Source: UBA2357 sp041916775
GTDB taxonomy: Bacteria; Pseudomonadota; Gammaproteobacteria; Burkholderiales; Rhodocyclaceae
NCBI GenBank assembly: GCA_041916775.1
Contig: JAYRYZ010000040.1
Location: 1-12,903 of the forward strand
Length of the DNA: 12,903 bases
Direction of reading: 5' to 3'
Positions 1 to 7,061 of this stretch are shown here, piece by piece. The notes below the pieces were generated by a model, which did no database searches, was not told the DNA's origin, and was given only the letters and a program-made list of their open reading frames with translations. Within the stretch, counting starts at the first letter, position 1. Each line of letters starts with the position of its first letter. Position numbers and translations under genes: made by a program.

Positions 1-299
1 GCGACAAGCCGCTGGCCGGGCTGCAAGGTCTGCACCACCGCGGTCGCCGCCGCCATGCCCGACGCGAACAGCAAGGATTGATGGCCGCCCTCGAGCGCGG
101 TCAGCAAGGCCTCCGCCTGGTCGTAAGCAGGGCTGAAGTCGCGCCCGTAAAGGCGCCCGCCCGGGTAACTGCCGTCGCCAGCGCGCTCGAAGGTGCTGGA
201 GACATGGATCGGCGGCGCGATGTCGTGAAAGGGCTTGGCGATCTGGCCGAGCGCCTGGGCGCACAGGGTCTGCGGGGAGAGTCGGGGGTCGTGGGGCAT
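1..299 (-). CDS. Cys/Met-metabolism PLP-dependent enzyme, N-terminal part (cut by window edge)
   Basis: This is the first 99 codons of a member of the Cys/Met metabolism PLP-dependent family (cystathionine gamma-synthase, cystathionine or methionine lyase, O-acylhomoserine sulfhydrylase). The N-terminus shows the family layout: PPIHVSSTFE near residue 30, a tyrosine/arginine stretch YGRDFSPAYDQAE where the usual motif is YxRxxNPT, then ALEGG and LLFASGMAA, the region that holds the PLP phosphate. The catalytic lysine would lie beyond the left edge, so the exact reaction cannot be decided. The start ATG at 299 is preceded by AAGG seven bases upstream. It lies 83 bp downstream of the amidohydrolase gene, across a strong hairpin, and may be a separate or attenuated unit. 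Placed after three sulfur-releasing monooxygenases, a role in making or recycling sulfur amino acids is likely. The family call is firm; the substrate is unknown. Confidence 0.85.
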   Translation of the reverse strand, partial: MPHDPRLSPQTLCAQALGQIAKPFHDIAPPIHVSSTFERAGDGSYPGGRLYGRDFSPAYDQAEALLTALEGGHQSLLFASGMAAATAVVQTLQPGQRLV

Positions 300-334
300 G
301 CGGGAACCTTGCGTTGATGGCAGGGAATGCACGG

Positions 335-368
335 ACACTCCGGCCCGCGCAATGGCAGGCCGGAGTGT
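335..368 (-). terminator. Strong hairpin between amidohydrolase and PLP-enzyme genes
   Basis: Perfect 11-bp arms (ACACTCCGGCC and its complement, 335-345 and 358-368) enclose a 12-nt loop, 14 bases after the amidohydrolase stop. Neither side carries a T tract, so it is not a textbook rho-independent terminator. It more likely acts as an attenuator or 3'-end stabiliser that separates the operon from the next gene. Confidence 0.5.
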
Positions 369-382
369 GACACAGCCCGGGT

Positions 383-1231
383 TCAGGCCGGCAGGCCGAA
401 CAGACGGGCGGCGTTGCCGTGGAGCAATCGATCCAGCACCGACGCCTTGAAGCCGAGCGCCTGGAAATCTTCGATGGACTGGCGGATGGGGCGGAACGGA
501 TACGACGATCCGAACAACAACTGGTCCGCGAGGAAGCCGTTTGCTGCGTCGACATACGCCTGGCTGCCGGCCACGAAGAGGTACATGTCCGGCACGAGAT
601 GAATGTTCTCGTAACGGAAGGCCAAGCCCAGCGCCTGTTGCACGTTGGGCCAGAAGCCGTGGTAACAGACGATCGGCAGTTGCGGAAAGGCGCGCGCCAC
701 CTTGGCCAGCGGGGCGGGGTCATTGAAGCGCGGATCCGGTGTCGTCGGCCCGGTCATCAGGAACACCGGTACGCCGAGTCGGGCGCACACCTCATAGATC
801 GGGAAATAGACCGCGTCGTCCGCCAGGCGCGCGGGTTCGCCGAAACCGGGCTCGATGTCGATGCCGGCAAGACCGAGTTCGCGGATCGCACGCTCGGCCT
901 CATCCACGGCGGCATGCCCCTGGAGCGCCGGATCGACCCCGGCGATCCCGAGCAACTCGGGATGTGGATCCGTGATCGCGTGGATGCGCTCGATGGGCAG
1001 ATGCTGCGACGGTGTGTGACGCCCCACCACCACCGCATGGCTCAGGCCGGCCTCGCGCACCTCCGCCAGAAAGCCGGCCTGCGTGTGCGAGCGGGTGAAG
1101 TGGGTGTCGCTTCCGCGGGTGCCGACACGACGGTTCAGCCAGCGCGCGACGTCGAATTCCGGCGTGCCCGGCGTGGCGCCGAAGAAGTCGTGCAGGAATG
1201 CCGGGCGGCAGCGCATGTCGATGACCTTCAT
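383..1231 (-). CDS. Amidohydrolase-2 family (ACMSD-like) protein with degenerate metal site
   Basis: A 282-residue protein of the amidohydrolase-2 fold (TIM barrel, ACMSD-like). The end FGSSYPF...NAARLFGL (from residue 240) and the PIYEVCARLGVPVFL strand match the family, as does the short length. Active members begin IDxHxH and use two more His and an Asp to hold zinc. Here the N-terminal pair is R7-C8-R9, the central strand ends in MTG (159-161) instead of His, and the late GSDYP motif is GSSYP (241-245). Only one candidate, H191 (CYHGFW), remains. It may therefore be metal-free, a lyase/hydrolase with another mechanism, or a binding protein. Its ATG overlaps the SsuD-like stop codon (ATGA), so the two are translationally coupled, and it probably handles the carbon product or the substrate of that monooxygenase. 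An upstream in-frame extension to 1507 lies inside the SsuD-like gene and was not used. Confidence 0.85.
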   Translation of the reverse strand: MKVIDMRCRPAFLHDFFGATPGTPEFDVARWLNRRVGTRGSDTHFTRSHTQAGFLAEVREAGLSHAVVVGRHTPSQHLPIERIHAITDPHPELLGIAGVDPALQGHAAVDEAERAIRELGLAGIDIEPGFGEPARLADDAVYFPIYEVCARLGVPVFLMTGPTTPDPRFNDPAPLAKVARAFPQLPIVCYHGFWPNVQQALGLAFRYENIHLVPDMYLFVAGSQAYVDAANGFLADQLLFGSSYPFRPIRQSIEDFQALGFKASVLDRLLHGNAARLFGLPA

Positions 1232-2376
1232 GCGGCCTCCCGCACTTGCGCCCCGGCACGCAAGGTGCTCGCATCGAACGGCCCGCCGGTCATCACCTGG
1301 TCGCGTATCGTCACCGGCTTCTTCCCTGGCAAAAGCGGGAACACCAGCTCGGCAAAGCGCCAGGCCTCTTCCAGATGCGGGTAACCGGACAGCACGAAGC
1401 TGTCCACGCCGAGGTCGACGTACTCCTTCAGACGCAACGCGACGGTCTGTGCATCGCCGACCAGCGCGGTGCCCGCCCCCCCGCGCGCGAGGCCGACCCC
1501 CGCCCAAAGGTTGGGGCTGACCTCGAGTTTGTCGCGACGCCCGCCATGCAGCGCAGCCATGCGCCGCTGGCCCTCGGAATCCATCGCAGCGTAGCGCGCC
1601 TGCACTTTCGCGATCACGTCGTCGTCGAGACGGCTGATCAGTCGGTCGGCCGCCGCCCAGGCTTCATCATTGGTCTCGCGCACGATCACATGCAGGCGCA
1701 CGCCGAAGCGCAGCGTGCGCCCGCGCCGCGCAGCGCGGGCGCGTACGTCTGCAATCTTTGCCGCAACCGCATCGGGTGGTTCGCCCCAGGTCAGATAGGC
1801 ATCGACATGCTCTGCAGCGAGCGCATGCGCAGCGTCGGACGACCCACCGAAATAGAGCGGCGGATGGGGTTGTTGCACCCCCTTGAAGAGCAGCTGTGCC
1901 CCCTCCACCCGGTGATGCACGCCCGCATGGCTGACCGTCTCCCCCGCCATCAATCGCCTCCAGATGGCGAGGAATTCGTCCGCTTCCGCATAGCGCGCAT
2001 CATGATCGAGAAAAATGCCGTCACCGGCGAGCTCGGTCGAGTCGCCCCCGGCGACGACGTTCAGCAACAGGCGGCCGCGGGTGACGTCATCCAGCGTCGC
2101 GGCCATGCGCGCGGCGGCTGTCGGCCGCAGCAAGGCGGTACGAAGCGCCACCAGCAGCTTCAACCGACTGGTGGCGCCGGCAACCTGGGTCGCGGTGATC
2201 CATGGGTCGAGACAACCGCTTCCGGTCGGAATCAGCACGCCGTCATAGCCCAGCCCGTCGGCCGCGACCGCGATCTGCCGGATGTAGTCTGCGCTCGCGG
2301 CACGACCGGAATCCGACTTGCCAAGGTATCGGGTATCGCCCGAGGTGGGCAGAAACCAGAATATTTCAAGACTCAT
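1228..2376 (-). CDS. ssuD: SsuD-like FMNH2-dependent alkanesulfonate monooxygenase
   Basis: A 382-residue luciferase-like (LLM class) flavin monooxygenase, almost the same length as E. coli SsuD (381). SsuD oxidises alkanesulfonates with FMNH2 and O2 to an aldehyde and sulfite. The start MSLEIFWFLPT, LIPTG, ELAGDG(I/V)FLDH, QQPxPPLYFGGSSD, YLTWGEPP, FG(V/I)RLHVIVRETN and LSGYPHLEEA are all near-identical to SsuD. The active-site Cys (C55), the Arg/His pair in RLHV, the Arg of RGGAGTALVG and the Tyr of GYPH are kept. The His of the SsuD motif PTHGD is Ser here (PTSGD, residues 10-14), which hints at an altered substrate. The start at 2376 is preceded by AGAGG seven bases upstream and matches the family start; upstream in-frame Met codons would add a 47-residue junk extension overlapping livF. 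It lies 25 bp after livF and overlaps the amidohydrolase. No ssuABC genes are present; the Liv transporter appears to replace them. Confidence 0.93.
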   Translation of the reverse strand: MSLEIFWFLPTSGDTRYLGKSDSGRAASADYIRQIAVAADGLGYDGVLIPTGSGCLDPWITATQVAGATSRLKLLVALRTALLRPTAAARMAATLDDVTRGRLLLNVVAGGDSTELAGDGIFLDHDARYAEADEFLAIWRRLMAGETVSHAGVHHRVEGAQLLFKGVQQPHPPLYFGGSSDAAHALAAEHVDAYLTWGEPPDAVAAKIADVRARAARRGRTLRFGVRLHVIVRETNDEAWAAADRLISRLDDDVIAKVQARYAAMDSEGQRRMAALHGGRRDKLEVSPNLWAGVGLARGGAGTALVGDAQTVALRLKEYVDLGVDSFVLSGYPHLEEAWRFAELVFPLLPGKKPVTIRDQVMTGGPFDASTLRAGAQVREAA

Positions 2377-2401
2377 GCAAACGCCTCTTTCAATGATGTT
2401 C

Positions 2402-3154
2402 TCAAGCGGCCGCGCCGCCGAGGTAAAGATCCTGGATGTCGCTGCGTGCGGCCAAGGCCTGGGCCTCACCGGCCGCGACCACCCGGCCGCTCTCCAGTAC
2501 ATAAGCATGATGCGCATGGCGCAGCGCGACGCTTGCGTTCTGCTCTGCCAGCAGGAAGCTGACGCCCTCGCGCACGTTGAGGTCGCCGACGATCGAGAAG
2601 ATCTCCTCTACGATCAGCGGCGCGAGCCCCATGGAGGGTTCGTCGAGCAGCACCAGTTGCGGCCTCGCGATCAGCGCACGGCCGATCGCGACCATCTGTT
2701 GCTCGCCGCCGGAGGTAAAGCCTGCCTGGCTCCGCCGCCGCGCCTTGAGCCGCGGGAAATAGTGATAGATGCGCTCCAGCTCCGTCTTCAGCGCCTTGCG
2801 CGAGGGCCGGTTGACGAAGGCGCCGGTGAGGAGGTTCTCCTCCACCGTCAGGTGGGGAAAGCAGTGCCGCCCTTCGAGCACCTGCACTAGTCCCCGGCGT
2901 ACCAGCAGGTCCGGCGGTGCATGGGTGACCGCCTCGCCGCGGTAGGCGATCTGCCCGCCGGTGATCTCGCCCCGCTCCGCGCCCACCAGCCCCGAGACCG
3001 CCTTCAGCGTCGTGCTCTTGCCGGCGCCGTTGGCGCCGAGCAAGGCCACCACCTGGCCCGTACGCACCTCGAGCGACACGCCATGCAAAGCGAGGATCAC
3101 CTTCTCATAGGCCACCTCGATGTTGCTCACTTCCAGAATGATCGAGTCCGTCAT
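2402..3154 (-). CDS. livF: Branched-chain-type ABC transporter ATPase LivF
   Basis: A 250-residue ATPase of the LivF type, one of two nucleotide-binding subunits that power a Liv (HAAT) importer at the inner membrane. Visible motifs are Walker A GANGAGKST (about residues 40-48), ABC signature SGGEQQ (near 148), Walker B LVLLDEP (near 168), and the LivF-typical LLAEQNASVAL switch region. The start at 3154 has GGAGG nine bases upstream. Unusually, it is not beside livG: a binding-protein gene and an SfnB/DszC-like monooxygenase gene intervene between livM and livF. It is followed after 25 bp by the SsuD-like gene. The family is certain. The substrate is inferred to be an organosulfur compound from context, not an amino acid. 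Confidence 0.93.
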   Translation of the reverse strand: MTDSIILEVSNIEVAYEKVILALHGVSLEVRTGQVVALLGANGAGKSTTLKAVSGLVGAERGEITGGQIAYRGEAVTHAPPDLLVRRGLVQVLEGRHCFPHLTVEENLLTGAFVNRPSRKALKTELERIYHYFPRLKARRRSQAGFTSGGEQQMVAIGRALIARPQLVLLDEPSMGLAPLIVEEIFSIVGDLNVREGVSFLLAEQNASVALRHAHHAYVLESGRVVAAGEAQALAARSDIQDLYLGGAAA

Positions 3155-3231
3155 GCCTGCGGCCCTCCGTCGTCACCGGCGCCGGAGGGAGCTCCCCCCG
3201 GCACCCGCGTGTGTGTGAGTCTGATGCGCTC

Positions 3232-3247
3232 CGCCCGAGTGCGGGCG
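3232..3247 (-). other. Small hairpin just after the SfnB/DszC-like stop codon
   Basis: CGCCCG and CGGGCG arms with a 4-nt loop lie two bases past the stop of the monooxygenase gene, within the 95-bp gap to livF. There is no T tract. It is a likely mRNA-stabilising or processing stem rather than a terminator. Confidence 0.35.
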
Positions 3248-3249
3248 AC

Positions 3250-4497
3250 TCAAGCCGGCTTCACGGCGGCATGGCTGCCGCCGATCTGCCACACGTACAC
3301 CGGCTCGGTGCCGTTGACCTCCCAGTCGCCGATCACCCGCGCCTTGTAGACGATCGGGTTGTGGGTCGCGACCGTGCGCGCGTTTCGCCAGTGGCGGTCG
3401 AGCGCCTGGCTGCTGCTGGCCGACGACGCGCCGAGCGCGTTGAAGAGGTCCGAGGCGACGCGCAGCGCGAGCTCGGCCACGACGATCTGGCCTTTCGCAG
3501 ACTCGATTTCGGCGGCAATGTTGGCCGTACGCTCCTGCGCGTCGTCGCCACCGAAGCGTGCCTCGTAGGCCTGCTGCGCCGGCACCGCCGCGCGGATCGC
3601 GATCGCCTCGGCCGCGTAGGCGCGCGCCGAGATCTCGCCCACCACCTGCTGGATCTGGGCGTCATGGCGCACCAGCGGTGCGTTGCCGTGGCTGAAGATG
3701 CGGGTACGCGCCGCGACCGCGCGCACCGCGTCGCGCTCCACTGCGCGGGCGATGCCCGCAAGGGTGGCGAGATGCACCAGCTGGTAGAACGCAGTCTGGT
3801 ACTTGAAGCGGGTTTCGAAGGGGATGACGTTGTCCGGTTCGACCTCCGCGTCCTCGAAGATCGAGGTGCCGCTGCCGGTCGTGCGCTGTCCGAAGCCATC
3901 CCAGTCGTCGTGCTGGATCACCCCGGGCTGGGCCGTACGCACGGCGGCGATCACGTCCGCCCCGGTGTCGGCACGGCGCGCGTACACATCGATCCAGTCG
4001 GCGAAGATGCTGCCGGTGCTATAGAACTTGCGTCCATTCACGACCCAGCGGCCGTCCTTCTGCGACACCTTGGTGATGACGTCGCCGATCTTCACGTCGC
4101 CGACCTCGGTCCACGCATTGCCGACCAGTTCGCCGGCCACGAAGCGGCTGAACCACAGGTCGCGATTCGGTCCTGCGGGTGCATTGAGGCGGTCTTCCAC
4201 GAACGCGAAATGCCCGCGCAGCGCCTGTGGCAGGTTGGAATCCGCCTCGCCCAGCTCGGTCAGCAGCTGGAACAGTTGCGGCAGGGAGGCGCCTGCACCG
4301 CCATGGTCGAGCGGCACACGCACCGCACCGAAGCCCGCCTCCTTGAGCCACTTGATCGGCTCGTACGGCAGGGTGCGGCTGCGCTCGCGTTCGACTGCGG
4401 TGTCGGCGATACGCCCGAAGATGGGGCGGAAGCGCGCGGCGAGGCGGTCGTAGTCCGCGCCGGTGGAAAGCGTTGGAAGATTGTCGCGATGTGTCAT
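3250..4497 (-). CDS. SfnB/DszC-like FMNH2-dependent monooxygenase (acyl-CoA dehydrogenase fold)
   Basis: A 415-residue protein of the acyl-CoA dehydrogenase fold. It belongs to the sulfur-acquisition branch (SfnB, DszC) rather than to true fatty-acid dehydrogenases. DszC uses FMNH2 and O2 to oxidise dibenzothiophene at sulfur; SfnB occurs with dimethyl-sulfone genes. Visible features are an N-terminal helical domain with RVPLDHGGAGAS (60-71), a central beta domain with NGRKFYSTGS (154-163), and the C-terminal LDRHWRNARTVATHNP, characteristic of this branch. His96, Ser160 and His379 occupy positions like the DszC catalytic His92, Ser163 and His391; the classic dehydrogenase Glu is not evident. 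The start at 4497 is chosen because GAGGAG lies seven bases upstream; the open frame runs on to 4626 into the binding-protein gene. Its placement between binding protein and livF ties it to the imported substrate, and it would take FMNH2 from the msuE-like reductase. Substrate: a sulfone, sulfoxide or sulfonate, unproven. Confidence 0.88.
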   Translation of the reverse strand: MTHRDNLPTLSTGADYDRLAARFRPIFGRIADTAVERERSRTLPYEPIKWLKEAGFGAVRVPLDHGGAGASLPQLFQLLTELGEADSNLPQALRGHFAFVEDRLNAPAGPNRDLWFSRFVAGELVGNAWTEVGDVKIGDVITKVSQKDGRWVVNGRKFYSTGSIFADWIDVYARRADTGADVIAAVRTAQPGVIQHDDWDGFGQRTTGSGTSIFEDAEVEPDNVIPFETRFKYQTAFYQLVHLATLAGIARAVERDAVRAVAARTRIFSHGNAPLVRHDAQIQQVVGEISARAYAAEAIAIRAAVPAQQAYEARFGGDDAQERTANIAAEIESAKGQIVVAELALRVASDLFNALGASSASSSQALDRHWRNARTVATHNPIVYKARVIGDWEVNGTEPVYVWQIGGSHAAVKPA

Positions 4498-4516
4498 GGG
4501 ATGGCTCCTCGGTTTC

Positions 4517-4542
4517 GGCGGGGCAGCGTCACGCGCCCCGCC
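4517..4542 (-). other. Intercistronic hairpin downstream of the binding-protein gene
   Basis: Perfect 8-bp GC-only arms (GGCGGGGC and GCCCCGCC) with a 10-nt loop lie in the 79-bp gap between the binding-protein stop (4577) and the monooxygenase start (4497). No T tract follows. Such stems after binding-protein genes often stabilise the upstream mRNA so that the binding protein is made in excess; that role is inferred here. Confidence 0.5.
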
Positions 4543-4576
4543 CGGCTGTCGATGGCAGATGGGTTGCGTTCGGCGC

Positions 4577-5899
4577 TCAGACTTCCTTGCTGCAGTCGCG
4601 CGGGGTGATGCCCTTTTCCTTTGCATACTTGCGTGCGGACGCCTCGATGATGGGCCGCAGCAGCGCGCGGTCGGCCTGCACCCAGTCGCTGATCAGGTTC
4701 CACTTCTCGCCGTCCCACTGCTGGAAGCGCACCGCCCCCCCGCCTTCGTGATCCGCGCACGAGAGCTGCAGCGGCTGCACCAGGCCCAGCGCGCCCAGCT
4801 CATTCAGACGCTTGTCGTCGAGGCGGATGTTCTCGAAGCCCCAGCGCACCTCTTCGCCGGTCAGCGGACGCTTGCCGAACTTCTCCTGCGCGATGCGGAC
4901 CGCCTCGACGTTGAGGATGCCGTTCACCACCCCGAGGTTGTAATAGACGGTACCGAAGCGCTTGGGATCTGCGAGATTGCCCTTGCCCGCGGCGACCACA
5001 TCCTTCTCGATGCCCTTGATCACCGGGAAATCGGTGCCGGACGGATGGGTGGTGATCGAGATGAAACCCTTCGCCGCCGCACCTGCCGGGGCCGCGTCAT
5101 CCTCCGAGTTGCTCCAGATGTTGCCGATGATGCGCTCGGCCGGGAAACCGACCTTCTGCGCGGTCTTCAGCGCCACCGGGTTCATCACGCCCCAGCCGCG
5201 CAGGATCACGTAATCCGGCTTGATGCGGCGGATGTTGATCCACTGCGACTGTTGTTCGTTGCCGGGGTGCGGCACCTCGAGCAGCGTCAGCTCGAAGCCG
5301 TACTTCGCCGCGAGCTTCTCCAGCACCTCGTTGGTCTCCTTGCCGTAGGGAGAACCGTGGTACAGCGTGACAATCTTCTTGCCCTTGAGATTGTCTGCGC
5401 CGCCGAGCTGCTGGCCGATGTAGTTCACGATCGCCGACACCTCCGAATACGGATTGAGCTGCAGCGGGAAGGCATACGGAAACACGCTGCCATCGGTCGA
5501 GTCGGTGCGCCCGTGGTTGATCGTGATCAGCGGCAGCTTGTCGGCGTGCGAGCGATCGAGCGTGGCATAGGCGATGCCGACCGAGAGCGGATTGGTCGCC
5601 GCCGCCGGTGCGCCGTTCAGCCCCTTCTTGAGTCGCTCGTAGCACTCGACCCCCTTCTCCACGACGTACTCCGTCTCGCACTCGCTCCAGGTGAGCTTCA
5701 CGCCGTTCACACCCCCGTTGGCGTTGACGTGTTGCAGGTAGTCGATGAATCCGCCGAAGAAGCCGGTGCCGCCGGCGGCATAGGGCCCGATGCGGTAGCT
5801 CTGCAACGGGAAGTACTGCTCGGAGGCAGCCTGGGCGCCGAGACTGGCAGCACCCAAGGCGATGGCGAGCGCGAGAGCGCTGGGCTTGAAGCTGGACAT
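4577..5899 (-). CDS. Periplasmic substrate-binding protein of Liv-type ABC importer
   Basis: A 440-residue type-I periplasmic binding protein that captures the substrate and delivers it to LivHM. A clear Sec signal peptide (Lys5, hydrophobic core 8-20, cleavage after Ala-Gln-Ala near residue 24) has no lipobox Cys. The mature protein shows the Peripla_BP_6-like pattern: TGFFGGFIDYLQHVNANGG, then GVKLTW with conserved Cys residues (CETEY, ECYERL), KKIVTLYHGSPYGKE at the lobe hinge, RRIKPDYVILRGWG and YYNLGVVNG. The binding proteins of this branch are commonly found beside acyl-CoA ligase-like genes. The start at 5899 has AAGGAG seven bases upstream. The gene follows livM by 80 bp and precedes the SfnB/DszC-like gene across a GC-rich stem. 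The ligand cannot be read from sequence; genomic context points to a sulfonate or sulfone instead of a branched-chain amino acid. Confidence 0.9.
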   Translation of the reverse strand: MSSFKPSALALAIALGAASLGAQAASEQYFPLQSYRIGPYAAGGTGFFGGFIDYLQHVNANGGVNGVKLTWSECETEYVVEKGVECYERLKKGLNGAPAAATNPLSVGIAYATLDRSHADKLPLITINHGRTDSTDGSVFPYAFPLQLNPYSEVSAIVNYIGQQLGGADNLKGKKIVTLYHGSPYGKETNEVLEKLAAKYGFELTLLEVPHPGNEQQSQWINIRRIKPDYVILRGWGVMNPVALKTAQKVGFPAERIIGNIWSNSEDDAAPAGAAAKGFISITTHPSGTDFPVIKGIEKDVVAAGKGNLADPKRFGTVYYNLGVVNGILNVEAVRIAQEKFGKRPLTGEEVRWGFENIRLDDKRLNELGALGLVQPLQLSCADHEGGGAVRFQQWDGEKWNLISDWVQADRALLRPIIEASARKYAKEKGITPRDCSKEV

Positions 5900-5979
5900 G
5901 CGATGACTCCTTGAGATAGGTGTGTGTCGGGAAAAAGGGAAAGGCAGGATTGTCGGAACGCCCGGCCGTCAAGCGCCCG

Positions 5980-7047
5980 TCAGTACCGCAACGGCCAGCG
6001 TCGGGCGCGTGCGGCGAGGTTGTGCCAATAGCGCGCGAGTCCTTCCGGCTCGCGGATCAGGATCGCGATGATCAGTGCGCCGAACAGCATCTTCTGCAGG
6101 TTCTCCAGCTGACCGGCATCGATCAGCCCGGCGGGCAGCAGCCCTGCGAGGTTCGACAGCAGCAGCGGGAACAGAACCATGAAGGCCGCACCGATGAAGT
6201 TCCCCGCCAGGCTGCCGAGGCCGCCGATGATGATGATGAAGAGCACCTGGAACGAACGCGACAGGTCGAAGCCGTGCGGCTCCACCGTACCGAGATAGGT
6301 AAAGGCCCACAGCGACCCGGCCACGCCGAGCACGAAGCCGCTGAGCGCGAAGGCGAGGAGCTTCGCCCTGGGGATGTTGATGCCGATCACTGCGGCAGCG
6401 GTGTCCATGTCGCGCACCGCCATCCAGTTGCGCCCGAGTTCGCTGCGCACCACATTGCTCGCCAGCACGGTCATACCGATGACGATGAACAGCGTCAGCA
6501 GATAACGCCCCACCGGACTGCTGAAGTCCACGCCCGCGACCAGCAGCGGCGGCGCCGTGATGACGCCCGAGGCGTTGTCGTTGGAGAACCAGCCGTACTT
6601 CACCAATGCCCACGGGATCAGGAACTGTGCGGCCAGCGTTGACACGATGAGGTAGAAACCCTTGATGCGCAGGCTGGGCAGACCGGCTACCACCGACAGC
6701 GCGGCCGCCACCAGACCACCGAGGGCGAAGCTCGCCAGCAGCGGCATACCCTCCACCCGCAGGTGAAAGTTGTAGGCCGCGAATGCGCCCGCCGCCATGA
6801 ACGCGGCGGAACCGAGCGAGAGCTGGCCCGCATAGCCGGTGAGCAGATTCAGCCCCAGCCCGGCCAGCGACAACACCAGAAATGGCGTCAGGATCGCGCT
6901 GAACCAGTAGTCGTTGCCAACCAGGGGCAAGACCACCACGGCGATGAACAATAGCGCGGCCAGACCGATACGCGACTGACGCAAGCGGAACACGCGCCGG
7001 TCCTGCGCGTAGGTGGTGCTGAACTGACCGGCTTCCACAAACAACAT
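5980..7047 (-). CDS. livM: Branched-chain-type ABC transporter permease LivM
   Basis: A 355-residue inner-membrane permease of the LivM type, which forms the translocation pore with LivH. About eight to ten hydrophobic segments are visible. The family marker LNLLTGYAGQLSLGSAAFMA is near residue 70, KGFYLIVSTLAAQF near 130, and the LivM cytoplasmic loop GRNWMAVRDMDTAAAVIGIN (EAA-like, contact with the ATPases) near 200. IIIIGGLGSLAGNFIGAAF and the typical ending PEGLARYW follow. The start at 7047 is chosen for GAGGAG eight bases upstream; the longer open frame to 7383 overlaps livH. The gap to livH is 14 bp. Confidence 0.93.
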   Translation of the reverse strand: MLFVEAGQFSTTYAQDRRVFRLRQSRIGLAALLFIAVVVLPLVGNDYWFSAILTPFLVLSLAGLGLNLLTGYAGQLSLGSAAFMAAGAFAAYNFHLRVEGMPLLASFALGGLVAAALSVVAGLPSLRIKGFYLIVSTLAAQFLIPWALVKYGWFSNDNASGVITAPPLLVAGVDFSSPVGRYLLTLFIVIGMTVLASNVVRSELGRNWMAVRDMDTAAAVIGINIPRAKLLAFALSGFVLGVAGSLWAFTYLGTVEPHGFDLSRSFQVLFIIIIGGLGSLAGNFIGAAFMVLFPLLLSNLAGLLPAGLIDAGQLENLQKMLFGALIIAILIREPEGLARYWHNLAARARRWPLRY

Positions 7048-7061
7048 CGTTCGATCTCCTC

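Noticed and set aside
1231..1507. Upstream extension of the amidohydrolase frame
   Set aside because: The extra 92 codons overlap the C-terminal part of the SsuD-like gene, are Arg-rich and do not match the family. The ATG at 1231 gives the normal N-terminus.
1246..2562. A 438-codon plus-strand open frame
   Set aside because: It is the mirror of the SsuD-like gene, Arg/His/Gln-rich and without any recognisable motif.
3207..3218. Short GT-rich run as a simple-sequence phase-variation tract
   Set aside because: Only about four GT units in an intergenic gap, too short and not placed to switch a reading frame or a promoter.
3211..4608. A 465-codon plus-strand open frame
   Set aside because: It is antisense to the SfnB/DszC-like gene and shows no family features.
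4463..5914. A 483-codon plus-strand open frame
   Set aside because: It is antisense to the periplasmic binding-protein gene, which has a signal peptide and strong family match.
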